The translations under genes were made by a program, and so were the position numbers. The notes beneath the pieces are model-generated. The model made no database searches and was not told where the DNA came from. It was given only the letters and a program-made list of their open reading frames with translations. DNA of 11,888 nt, taken from assembly GCA_042577505.1 (NCBI GenBank), contig JBHPEA010000036.1, forward strand, positions 1 through 11,888. The letters run 5' to 3'. Of this stretch, positions 5,853 to 11,888 are shown piece after piece; the stretch's first letter is position 1; each line of letters starts with the position of its first letter. Origin of the DNA: JACQSR01 sp042577505. GTDB taxonomy: Archaea > Nanobdellota > Nanobdellia > Woesearchaeales > JACQSR01.

Positions 5853-6356
5853 ATGAATGGATTAAAAGAGGATTTTAGTAAGTTAAAGGGGAATGTTCTT
5901 TTTAATAAATGGAAAGAATCTCATAAGAATACGATTTTTTCTTATGCTTTCAATATGATTGAAGGTGAAAAGTTAGGTAAATGGCAGTTTGGATTTTATG
6001 AGAAGTCATCTAAAAAGGTTACTACTTTTGTTGTTGATGGTGAGGTTGTTGAAAAAGTAAATGAAGATGAGGTGTTTAAGGAGCCCGATAAAGAAGTTGT
6101 TGAGACAAATGTCGATGTTGTGAAAATGCCCATCTTAGAAATGTTTGATAGAATTGTTGAGTTCACTTCTAAGCAGTATCCAAATGAAGTTGTCGTGAAG
6201 ATAATATTGATATTACAAAATGTAGAAGAATTTGGTAATATTTGGAATATTACAATGGTAACAAAAAGTATGAATACTGTAAATCTAAAAGTTGATCCTG
6301 TTGGTGGTGAAATTAAGTCACATAAATCACTTTCATTGTTTGAGTTCAAAAAATAA
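5853..6356 (+). CDS. Unknown conserved-looking soluble protein
   Basis: I do not recognise this 167-residue protein. ATG 5853 is chosen because of the TATA spacing; a TTG at 5838 would add five residues. There is no signal peptide or membrane helix. The N-terminal part (about 1-50) is charged with several aromatic residues, and a Val/Glu/Asp-rich linker runs around 50-85. The C-terminal part (about 88-165) alternates helix and strand: a helix around MFDRIVEF, a hydrophobic strand VVVKIILILQ, then IWNITMVTK, VNLKVDPVGGEI and SLSLFEF. The last element, strand-turn-strand with a D..GGEI turn, is reminiscent of PepSY-like domains, but that is only a shape resemblance. It has its own promoter between the phosphoesterase and dUTPase, so context gives no clear role. 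Confidence 0.75.
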   Translation: MNGLKEDFSKLKGNVLFNKWKESHKNTIFSYAFNMIEGEKLGKWQFGFYEKSSKKVTTFVVDGEVVEKVNEDEVFKEPDKEVVETNVDVVKMPILEMFDRIVEFTSKQYPNEVVVKIILILQNVEEFGNIWNITMVTKSMNTVNLKVDPVGGEIKSHKSLSLFEFKK

Positions 6357-6385
6357 TTAAAATCTTTTAGAGCAGATTAGATGGT

Positions 6386-6393
6386 TTTAAATA
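6386..6393 (+). promoter_or_regulatory. TATA box for dUTPase
   Basis: TTTAAATA is centred near 6390, so transcription should begin near 6416, which is a GTG in the dUTPase frame. This is the main reason for the start chosen. Confidence 0.55.
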
Positions 6394-6415
6394 TAAGTGA
6401 TACTAATGAAAATTG

Positions 6416-6850
6416 GTGGTGGTTAAATTTAAGATTTGTAAAGTATCTGATGTAAAAACTCCTTCATATGCTCATGACGGAGATGCAGGACTGGATTTGT
6501 ATTCAGCAGAAGACTACATTCTAAAACCACTGGAAAGAAAAGTTATTTCGACGGGTATCAAGATTGCATTACCACCTGGTTATGAAGCTCAAATAAGACC
6601 AAAAAGTGGTTTGGCTGCAAAGCACGGTATATCGATAGTAAATACTCCCGGTACAATTGATGCTGGTTATAGGGGGATTGTTGGTGTTATTGCAATAAAC
6701 CTCGGTCAAGATGATTTCAAAATTGAGAAAAATATGAAGATCGCTCAAATGGTTATAAATAAATTTGAGATTGTAGATATTGAGGAAGTTGATGATTTAG
6801 ATGATACTACGCGTGGGGAAGGGGGTTTTGGATCTACAGGTTTACAGTAA
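6416..6850 (+). CDS. dut: dUTP diphosphatase (trimeric dUTPase)
   Basis: It hydrolyses dUTP to dUMP and pyrophosphate, keeping uracil out of DNA and supplying dTMP synthesis. All five trimeric dUTPase motifs are visible in 144 residues: DAGLDL (23-28), RPKSG (61-65), GTIDAGYRG (79-87), an IAQMVI segment near 109-114 and the C-terminal RGEGGFGSTG (133-142) that closes over the substrate. The length is normal. There is no ATG in this frame near the start: the frame opens after a TGA at 6407-6409 with TTG 6413, GTG 6416 and GTG 6419. GTG 6416 is preferred because the TATA box places the transcript start there, giving a leaderless GTG-start mRNA. The dCTP deaminase/Dcd branch is less likely, given the RGEGGFGSTG tail. 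Confidence 0.93.
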   Translation: MVVKFKICKVSDVKTPSYAHDGDAGLDLYSAEDYILKPLERKVISTGIKIALPPGYEAQIRPKSGLAAKHGISIVNTPGTIDAGYRGIVGVIAINLGQDDFKIEKNMKIAQMVINKFEIVDIEEVDDLDDTTRGEGGFGSTGLQ

Positions 6851-6859
6851 AAAAAAGAG

Positions 6860-6979
6860 GTGATTTGGATTTCAAACATAAGCTACAATACTATTAAGAA
6901 GAATAAAACTCTTGAGGGTTTTTTCGAAGAAGAAAAAGAGGTTGAGGTCGATGAGGAAAGAAAAACAACTAAGTCTTAG
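6860..6979 (+). CDS. Possible 39-residue small ORF after dUTPase
   Basis: The frame opens at GTG 6860 and stops at TAG 6977-6979. The product would be 39 residues with a very acidic second half (EEEKEVEVDEER). A perfect anti-16S match, GAGGTGAT, lies at 6857-6864, but it contains the GTG itself. The SD would therefore point to a start a few bases later, where only TTG 6865 (a 10-codon frame) or ATT 6869 (this frame) exist. Either a non-standard start, a decayed gene or chance is possible. It would be cotranscribed with dut. Confidence 0.25.
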   Translation: MIWISNISYNTIKKNKTLEGFFEEEKEVEVDEERKTTKS

Positions 6980-7067
6980 CCATACAAGGTATGCGGCAAA
7001 AATTCTTGAGATATATTCAGATAGAAGCAGTGATGACCCTTACTTTCATATACCTTATGCAGGGTAA
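6951..7067 (+). CDS. Possible 38-residue small protein
   Basis: ATG 6951 to TAA 7065-7067 encodes a mixed-composition peptide with a helix-like middle (RYAAKILEIYSD) and an aromatic C-terminal part (PYFHIPYAG). That is more protein-like than random AT-rich translation. GAGGT at 6944-6948 is close upstream. The frame overlaps the preceding small ORF by 29 bases and ends just before the TATA box of the next gene. I cannot name a family. Confidence 0.4.
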   Translation: MRKEKQLSLSHTRYAAKILEIYSDRSSDDPYFHIPYAG

Positions 7068-7069
7068 AA

Positions 7070-7078
7070 TTTATAATA
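7070..7078 (+). promoter_or_regulatory. TATA box for the cysteine-loop membrane protein
   Basis: TTTATAATA after GTAAAA is centred at 7074, and the ATG lies at 7100, exactly 26 bases downstream. A leaderless mRNA is predicted. Confidence 0.65.
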
Positions 7079-7099
7079 TGTTCTAGATTCCCAACTCCA

Positions 7100-7432
7100 A
7101 TGAAAAAGGGAGAAATTGGGACGGTTACAGCGCTTATTGTGATAATGGTGTTAATTTTCTTTGCAGCAGCTTACGATTTAGTTTCTAGGAAGTGTAATAG
7201 TAATGATGATTGTGGGGATGAGCAATATTGTGGAAGTGATTTTAAATGTCATAGTTTTCCAACTTCTGTACAAAGAAGAGGTACTGGATTGGTAATTCCA
7301 GCATTAATAATGGGGCTATCTTTAATTATTTCCACCCACATATTTACTAAGAAATTTAGTTTCTATAGAGAGAAGAAAGAGTCCAAAAAAGAGCAGAAAG
7401 ATCAACATGATTTCTCCGATTTACAACATTAA
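7100..7432 (+). CDS. Two-helix membrane protein with a regular four-cysteine loop
   Basis: This is a 110-residue protein of no recognised family. After MKKGE a hydrophobic helix spans about 8-24, and a second spans about 62-79. Between them lies a 35-40 residue polar loop whose cysteines are spaced exactly C-x5-C-x5-C-x5-C (32, 38, 44, 50), with Asp/Asn/Gly between, a pattern seen in small disulfide or metal-binding extracytoplasmic repeats. The tail (about 83-110) is highly charged (Lys/Glu/Asp/His) and probably cytoplasmic. The likely topology is a membrane hairpin with a disulfide-bonded outside loop; this is inference. The gene is monocistronic by promoter position: TATA at leaderless distance before it, and a separate SD-led gene 52 bases after it. 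Confidence 0.78.
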   Translation: MKKGEIGTVTALIVIMVLIFFAAAYDLVSRKCNSNDDCGDEQYCGSDFKCHSFPTSVQRRGTGLVIPALIMGLSLIISTHIFTKKFSFYREKKESKKEQKDQHDFSDLQH

Positions 7433-7443
7433 GAGTAGGAAAG

Positions 7444-7479
7444 GTTAATAAATCGAATTAATTTAGTTTTTCTGAGGGG
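7444..7479 (+). promoter_or_regulatory. Promoter and ribosome binding site of the acyl-CoA synthetase-like gene
   Basis: A TATA-like GTTAATAAAT (7444-7453) predicts a start near 7475, and GAGGGG (7474-7479) lies five bases before ATG 7485. A second AT-rich element (AATTAATT, about 7456-7463) would instead give a leaderless start, so the exact promoter is uncertain. Confidence 0.4.
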
Positions 7480-7484
7480 AAGTC

Positions 7485-9002
7485 ATGGACAACTTTATTG
7501 AGCTTATCAGAGAAGTAACAAAGAAGTATGGTGATAAAGTCTTCTTAACTAGTATAGAAGATGGTAGAACCTTTACATATAAGGAATTTGATGATACAGT
7601 TAACCAATATGCTAATTATATTTTAAGTTTAGGATTGAAGAAAGGAGATACGATTTCTGTATCTGGATGGAACATTCCGGAGTTTTTATTATTGTTTTTT
7701 GGTGGTTTAAAGACTGGAATACTCGTCAATGCAATTGGGCCTTTGTTAAGTGGTGAAGAGGTAAAGTTTTCAGTTGAGAACTCTGAGTCAAAGTTTTTAT
7801 TTATAGAGAGTATTCTAATTGAAAAACTAAAAGATGTGAAGTTGAAGGTAGATGTTGTTTCAATAGGGGAAAAGGAAGGATATAGTGATATAATGGAAGA
7901 GATAGAAAAGCAGCCAAAGGAATTTGATGGTGAAGTTAGTGGTGAAGATAAGGCACTTATGATTTATACTTCTGGGACCACAGGTAAACCAAAAGGGATT
8001 ATTCTCAAACAGAAGAATTTAATCGCTTGGTTACCTCCCGCTACAAAAGCATGGAATATAACTGACAAGGATGTATCATACAATGTTATGCCATTATCTC
8101 ATGTTGTTGGATTAGTTATAATGGGATTGCTACCTTATTATAATGGTGGCGGGATTGCTCTTAGAAGGAAATTTTCGAAATCAAATTTCTGGAATGAAGC
8201 TGAGAAGTATAAAGTTACTTACACAGATGTTGTTCCAACTATAATGACAATGTTGCTTAATCCCCCTGAGGATATAAAGAAATATGATCTTTCACATTTT
8301 AGGTTATTTGTATCAAGTTCTGCTCCGTTACCAGTTCCAACATTAATTGAATTTGAGAAAACGTTTGGATTTTTTGTTTACGAGTGCTATGGATTGAGTG
8401 AATGTGTAGCTTTTTCACATGTTTTACCAATAACTCCTGAAAAGCAAGTAAAAGGTTCAATAGGAATTCCTATAGAAGGATTGGACTCTGCAGTGTTTGA
8501 TTCAAATGATAAAGAAGTGAAGGATGGGGAAGTGGGAGAAATAGTCATGAAAGGCGACATTGTATTTGATGGTTATTTCAAAAGGGATGAAGCCAATAAA
8601 GAGGCTTTTGCGAATGGCTGGTTCCATACAGGAGATTTGGCTTATAGGGATAAAAAAGGATATTACTTTTTGAAAGGACGTAGGAAAGAGATTATAATAA
8701 GGGGTGGTGAGAATTTATCTCCACTTGAAATTGATGATGTAGTTCAAAAATATACAAAAGTAAAGGAAGTTGCTACAATTGGAGTTCCTGACAAACTATA
8801 CGGTGAGGAAATTAAAAGCTACGTTGTTTTGAAAGAAGGTGAGAAGTGCACTGAACAAGAGATTATAGAATTTTGTAAAAAACACTTAGCTCCCTTTAAA
8901 GTTCCAAGGATGGTTGAGTTCATAGATGTTATTCCTAAGAATCCAACTGGAAAATTGTTAAGAAGAGAATTGCTATCAATGCATAAAGCGAAAAATCAAT
9001 GA
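7485..9002 (+). CDS. AMP-forming acyl-CoA synthetase-like ligase (ANL superfamily)
   Basis: The 505-residue enzyme should activate a carboxylic acid with ATP to an acyl-adenylate and pass it to CoA or another thiol. The core motifs are in order: YTSGTTGKPKG phosphate loop (161-171), YGLSE (302-306), HTGD (391-394, ATP ribose Asp394), the hinge region GRRKE (408-412), RGGENLSP (416-423) and the catalytic PTGK lysine near the end (Lys490). Length and motif spacing are those of medium/long-chain acyl-CoA or 4-coumarate-CoA-type ligases. The acyl substrate cannot be told from sequence. No CoA-metabolism or lipid gene lies beside it. Its TGA overlaps the end of the convergent minus-strand gene by seven bases. 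Confidence 0.9.
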   Translation: MDNFIELIREVTKKYGDKVFLTSIEDGRTFTYKEFDDTVNQYANYILSLGLKKGDTISVSGWNIPEFLLLFFGGLKTGILVNAIGPLLSGEEVKFSVENSESKFLFIESILIEKLKDVKLKVDVVSIGEKEGYSDIMEEIEKQPKEFDGEVSGEDKALMIYTSGTTGKPKGIILKQKNLIAWLPPATKAWNITDKDVSYNVMPLSHVVGLVIMGLLPYYNGGGIALRRKFSKSNFWNEAEKYKVTYTDVVPTIMTMLLNPPEDIKKYDLSHFRLFVSSSAPLPVPTLIEFEKTFGFFVYECYGLSECVAFSHVLPITPEKQVKGSIGIPIEGLDSAVFDSNDKEVKDGEVGEIVMKGDIVFDGYFKRDEANKEAFANGWFHTGDLAYRDKKGYYFLKGRRKEIIIRGGENLSPLEIDDVVQKYTKVKEVATIGVPDKLYGEEIKSYVVLKEGEKCTEQEIIEFCKKHLAPFKVPRMVEFIDVIPKNPTGKLLRRELLSMHKAKNQ

Positions 9003-10153
9003 ACACTATTCTGCATTGCAGCGATGAAAGCTGTATCTACCTTTGTTTTGAGACCTTCAATTAATCTTTGAATTTTTGGATCCTTCATTAAATGGGGTAC
9101 TCTGCTTTCTGAATCAATTGATGACATTGTATCACAATAGTATTGTTGACTGCTCCCATTCTTACCGGGAATTTGTGTGACGAATTGTTCTGTGGTAAGA
9201 TATATTATTGACAATGAAGATTTTTGTTTTTGGATTTCTTCTGATCTTCTTTGTAAAGAGTGGTTCAAATGAGAAAGGGTGCTTAAGATATAGAGATGTG
9301 ATTCTTGAAGTATCTCTAATCTTGCAGCTTCCCCTACACTCATTTTCTTTTTATAACCAATCTCCCCAACGATAGGCGATAAGTTGGCACTAATTCTATT
9401 AATCATGTCTGTTGTTTCTCGAACACTACTTTCATTATACATTATTTTATCAAGATTCTCTGTGGTTCTATCAACAACCATTTCGTAGGAGGATAATATT
9501 CGTGATATGATGCGGTACTTGCCTTCATTTACCTTTTCCTTTAATTCATCCTTTTTTAATCCGTATATAGTTTCAGATAATTTTTCTATAGTTTCTTCTA
9601 CCTTGTGTAGAGTTGCTAGAGCTTGAGTTCCATAATTTCCTGTGGGATCAGTTTGAAGGCGTGATGCACTTTGTTCGGCTTCACTGACGTGATGATCAAT
9701 GTAGGATTCTAATGTAGCACAGTAATGGTCAAACAGTCTGTCTACTATGTCCAATCCTTCTCTAACTACGCTATCTGAGTATTTTCTGCTGGAAACAAAA
9801 TTTCCTATAGTATTATAATCATTTATTCTAGATTCAATTCGTGAATGATCATACTTTCCAATTCCATTTTTGTCGAATTGGGAATCTGATTGTGATGTTG
9901 ATGATTGAAATGCTCCTATTGCATCCTCGATAGTTTTCCTTTCAGTATACTGACCTATTACAGCTATCTTTTCTGTTTTTCTTTCTTTTTTTGGCTGAGC
10001 TGGATTTGGAATTCTAATTTGAGCTATATTAAGTTTATCAAATGGGGAATAGCCTTGCGGTGCATAGGTCTGGCTAGCTAAAGACGGCCCTTCCTGAGCC
10101 ACGTATCTGCTTGATTGGACATTGTTCATTCTAATACACACCTTTGTTTTCAT
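8996..10153 (-). CDS. Unknown Ser-rich, mostly helical protein
   Basis: I do not recognise this 385-residue protein. Residues 1-110 are low in predicted structure and rich in Ser, Gln, Tyr and Pro. From about 115 onward the sequence is a series of amphipathic helices (around 130-165, 178-230, 235-265, 270-320) with coiled-coil character. There is no signal peptide, membrane helix or enzymatic motif. By my count serine is about 11% (44 of 385), clearly higher than in the Lys-rich neighbouring proteins, so it may be of different origin or exposed. It is the only protein gene on the minus strand. The start ATG is at 10151-10153; a second ATG is nine codons in. Its stop overlaps the acyl ligase stop. 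A helical scaffold or structural role is possible, but I have no direct evidence. Confidence 0.75.
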   Translation of the reverse strand: MKTKVCIRMNNVQSSRYVAQEGPSLASQTYAPQGYSPFDKLNIAQIRIPNPAQPKKERKTEKIAVIGQYTERKTIEDAIGAFQSSTSQSDSQFDKNGIGKYDHSRIESRINDYNTIGNFVSSRKYSDSVVREGLDIVDRLFDHYCATLESYIDHHVSEAEQSASRLQTDPTGNYGTQALATLHKVEETIEKLSETIYGLKKDELKEKVNEGKYRIISRILSSYEMVVDRTTENLDKIMYNESSVRETTDMINRISANLSPIVGEIGYKKKMSVGEAARLEILQESHLYILSTLSHLNHSLQRRSEEIQKQKSSLSIIYLTTEQFVTQIPGKNGSSQQYYCDTMSSIDSESRVPHLMKDPKIQRLIEGLKTKVDTAFIAAMQNSVH

Positions 10154-10374
10154 ATAATATCAGAACTTTCTTTTCTCGAGCTTTGAACATCCGAAATATT
10201 GATTTAAAAGTTTATCGGTTTGAATATTCTAAGTAATATATATAATGCAATGTATATATTTAAGTTTGTTTGTTTATAAAGAAAGGGCGTATTTTATAAA
10301 TAGTTTTTAAATGGAAATTATAATGCAAAGTTTTAAAATCAGATTTCCTTTATTCTTGATACTGGGGGGTCATT
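10154..10374. promoter_or_regulatory. AT-rich divergent promoter region
   Basis: These 221 bases separate two divergent genes and hold no convincing ORF. On the minus strand CTTTTAAATC (10201-10210) could be the TATA box for the 385-residue gene, with a start near 10179 and a short leader. On the + strand GTTTTAAAAT (10330-10339) predicts a start near 10361, just before the SD at 10364-10370. Several other TATA-like stretches (about 10236-10246, 10272-10281, 10290-10299) make assignment uncertain. A 10-bp direct repeat is listed separately. Confidence 0.5.
10241..10328 (+). repeat. Direct repeat TATAATGCAA (two copies)
   Basis: Exact copies lie at 10241-10250 and 10319-10328, 78 bases apart, both in the divergent promoter region. 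They could be binding sites for a regulator or coincidence in AT-rich DNA; the GC at positions 7-8 of each copy makes pure AT bias a weaker explanation. Confidence 0.3.
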
Positions 10375-10968
10375 ATGTCATTCAAAAAACATTTTAGAGA
10401 GATAGCGAAGAAAGTTCTGAAAGATAAGTCTATTCGTGTTGTTAAGATAAAATATACTGGAAAGCGTGGGAATGCTGAATGTGATTGGCACAAAGTAAGG
10501 AATCCTGTTTGGACTATGTTTACTGCATTTGTTTTTACTTTACTTAGATATTCTCCTCCAACTAATCTTAAAAACTGGATTTATAGAAGATTTGGAGCAA
10601 AGATAGGGAAAGATGTTGCAATTGCATACAATTGTTTCTTAGATCCCTTGTATCCAGAGTTAATTGAGATTGGAGATAATACTTTAGTTGGGAGCGATTG
10701 TGAGATTGCAACCCATGAAATTGTAAATAATTATTGGACGTTGGGAAGATGCAAGATTGGAAAGAATTGTATGATTGGAGCATTCTCACTTATTGGAGCT
10801 GGTCAGGTTATTGGAGACAACGTAATTCTTGGATTGAGATCATTTGTAAACAAACCAATTCCAAGCAATCAATTCTGGGGGGGCAGTCCTGCTAAGTTGA
10901 TCAAGGAGATTGGGGTAAATGATTTGAAGCTAAAAGAAGATGTTGAGATAAGTAGGTATGAAGATTAA
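10375..10968 (+). CDS. Hexapeptide-repeat O-acetyltransferase (WbbJ/maltose acetyltransferase-like)
   Basis: The 197-residue protein ends in a left-handed beta-helix acyltransferase domain. Hexapeptide turns begin near 76 (AKIGKDVAI) and continue through LIEIGDNTLVGSDCEI, CKIGKNCMIG and QVIGDNVILG. His114 in IATHEI sits where the catalytic His of this family lies, and the end WGGSPAKLIKEI (158-169) is the standard family tail. It should move an acetyl group from acetyl-CoA to a sugar or similar hydroxyl. Unusual for the family is an N-terminal extension of about 70 residues with a hydrophobic stretch (about 45-58), suggesting membrane association. GGGGGGT at 10364-10370 is an acceptable SD before the ATG. 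It overlaps the next gene by 11 bases. Confidence 0.85.
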   Translation: MSFKKHFREIAKKVLKDKSIRVVKIKYTGKRGNAECDWHKVRNPVWTMFTAFVFTLLRYSPPTNLKNWIYRRFGAKIGKDVAIAYNCFLDPLYPELIEIGDNTLVGSDCEIATHEIVNNYWTLGRCKIGKNCMIGAFSLIGAGQVIGDNVILGLRSFVNKPIPSNQFWGGSPAKLIKEIGVNDLKLKEDVEISRYED

Positions 10969-11884
10969 GGGTATTAAAATGAAGGTACCCGAAGAAGATC
11001 TGCAAAAAATAAAATCAACCAAGAAGTGGATCTATCAGCAAGTGCCCTCACATCTAATAACAATTTCTATCCCTATGCGAGCTTTTACAGTCATACTTGG
11101 TGAAGTTCAAAAAGAATTGGGATTTGCTTTGAGTGTTGGTTATTCTAACGGGAAAGACGGAAACTTCTATCCCACCTTTGGCGAGAAAGATTTTCATATT
11201 AGGGGAGAATGGATGGAAAAACATTCAAAAGAAGTTCACGGTCATTATAAGGAGTGGTGTAATAGGGTTAAGGAATTTTATTCTTTTGTGAAGAAAATAG
11301 ATGAAAACGATCCAGATTTGCTTGATAAATATGATAAATTTGAAGATCTATATGCCAATCAATGGGGGGTAGCATTGATGACTGAGTACAATACTGTATG
11401 GGGGGATATTATAGTTAAGAGGATGGAAAATAAAGGATATTCACCTGAGTTAATTAACACTTTAATTTTGCAAGACAAGCTTTCATTCCATATGGAGGAA
11501 GAAAAAGATCTTCTTGAGATTTTCACTAAGTATGGTTTTAAGTTGCCGAATAAATGTCCTCATGAATTAGAAGAACATGCAAAAAAATATTTTTGGTTAG
11601 AGGGGGGTTATAATATTCAAAAAAGATTAAGTCCTAGTGATTTTTCTGAAAGACTAAAGGAATATACTCCTGACAAAGCAAAAAAACGTTTAGAAGAAAT
11701 AAAGAATTATGAAGAGAGTGTAAAGAAGAGGAAGAAAGAAGCGGTTGAGAAGCTAAAACTTTCTAAGGAAGAGGAACTTGCGCTTAGGGATGTTGGTTTT
11801 ATAGGTTGGTGGCAGGATCAAAGAAAAAGGGCAAACTTAATTGGTATGTATTACCAATTTGCTTTCATAAAAAAAGCTTGTTGA
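10958..11884 (+). CDS. PEP-synthase-like linker protein, probably interrupted before its mobile domain
   Basis: The 308 residues look like the helical linker region of PEP-utilising (PEP synthase/pyruvate phosphate dikinase-like) proteins. The section from about 205 to the end, with the RLSPSDFSERLKEY segment, the KKRLEEIKNYEE helix, KLKLSKEEE and the QDQRKRANLIGMYYQ helix, matches how such proteins run just before their C-terminal phosphohistidine swivel domain. Here translation stops at TGA 11882-11884, directly after an A7 run (11869-11875). Loss of one A would read on through the stop as ...FIKKLVEQ to the window edge. The gene may therefore be frameshifted, or the assembly may have an indel, and the mobile domain would lie outside the window. 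The start ATG at 10958 overlaps the acetyltransferase; ATG 10979 is an alternative. The family call is from memory of sequence style and not certain. Confidence 0.6.
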   Translation: MKIKGIKMKVPEEDLQKIKSTKKWIYQQVPSHLITISIPMRAFTVILGEVQKELGFALSVGYSNGKDGNFYPTFGEKDFHIRGEWMEKHSKEVHGHYKEWCNRVKEFYSFVKKIDENDPDLLDKYDKFEDLYANQWGVALMTEYNTVWGDIIVKRMENKGYSPELINTLILQDKLSFHMEEEKDLLEIFTKYGFKLPNKCPHELEEHAKKYFWLEGGYNIQKRLSPSDFSERLKEYTPDKAKKRLEEIKNYEESVKKRKKEAVEKLKLSKEEELALRDVGFIGWWQDQRKRANLIGMYYQFAFIKKAC

Positions 11885-11888
11885 GCAA

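Noticed and set aside
5996..6349. Minus-strand 117-codon open frame rich in Ser/Thr/Phe opposite the unknown 167-residue gene.
   Set aside because: The Thr/Ser/Phe bias is what results from reading Val/Glu/Lys codons backwards; the + strand frame has a well-placed TATA box.
6406..6426. ATG at 6406 as the true dUTPase start, broken by one extra G in the GGTGGTGG run (removing it would give MKIVVVKFK...).
   Set aside because: The TATA box predicts transcription from about 6416, downstream of this ATG, and a GTG start at 6416 explains the gene without an error. A read check would still be cheap.
1..11888. CRISPR arrays, insertion sequences, integrase genes or attachment sites.
   Set aside because: No regularly spaced repeats, no transposase or recombinase motifs, and no repeat of the tRNA 3' end elsewhere in the window were seen.

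Overview
The window is AT-rich (roughly one third G+C by eye) and looks like a chromosomal segment of an archaeon, probably a small-genome lineage of the DPANN type (Woesearchaeota/Pacearchaeota-like). The reasons are: archaeal TATA boxes about 26 nt upstream of start codons, with almost no 5' leader; a SEC59-type CTP-dependent lipid kinase; an intron-containing tRNA; a MoxR/VWA pair of chelatase type; and PEP-synthase-like linker sequence in the last gene. The exact lineage is inference.

Layout. (1) 1-2634, + strand: a tightly overlapping operon with the tail of an unknown gene, a sugar-1-phosphate nucleotidyltransferase with a left-handed beta-helix tail, a COG2426/DedA-like membrane protein, a PAP2 lipid phosphatase and a SEC59/DGK1-like kinase. 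Together they fit activated-sugar supply plus recycling of a polyprenyl-phosphate carrier. (2) 2643-4816, + strand: its own TATA box, then an overlapping MoxR-type AAA+ ATPase and a von Willebrand A protein, a classic partner pair. (3) 4851-5024, MINUS strand: a class II tRNA with anticodon AAG (Leu by the code), interrupted by an 89-nt intron in the T-loop. It sits in a GC-rich island that at first looks like an anonymous structured RNA on the + strand. (4) 5171-7432, + strand: four small, mostly singly promoted genes (metallophosphoesterase, unknown protein, dUTPase, two-helix membrane protein with a regular cysteine loop), plus two possible very small ORFs after dUTPase. (5) 7485-9002, + strand: an AMP-forming acyl-CoA synthetase-like ligase, overlapping tail-to-tail with (6) a minus-strand helical protein of unknown function, 8996-10153. 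(7) 10154-10374: an AT-rich divergent promoter region. (8) 10375-11884, + strand: a hexapeptide-repeat acetyltransferase overlapping a PEP-synthase-like protein that stops just after an A7 run at the window edge and may be frameshifted.

The most interesting item is the minus-strand tRNA. The invariant tRNA positions checked by eye are present, but the T-loop is split by a hairpin-rich intron whose ends form a relaxed bulge-helix-bulge. The anticodon has A34, which archaea almost never use, and the TATA box sits exactly where transcription would begin at or within about 2 nt of the mature 5' end.
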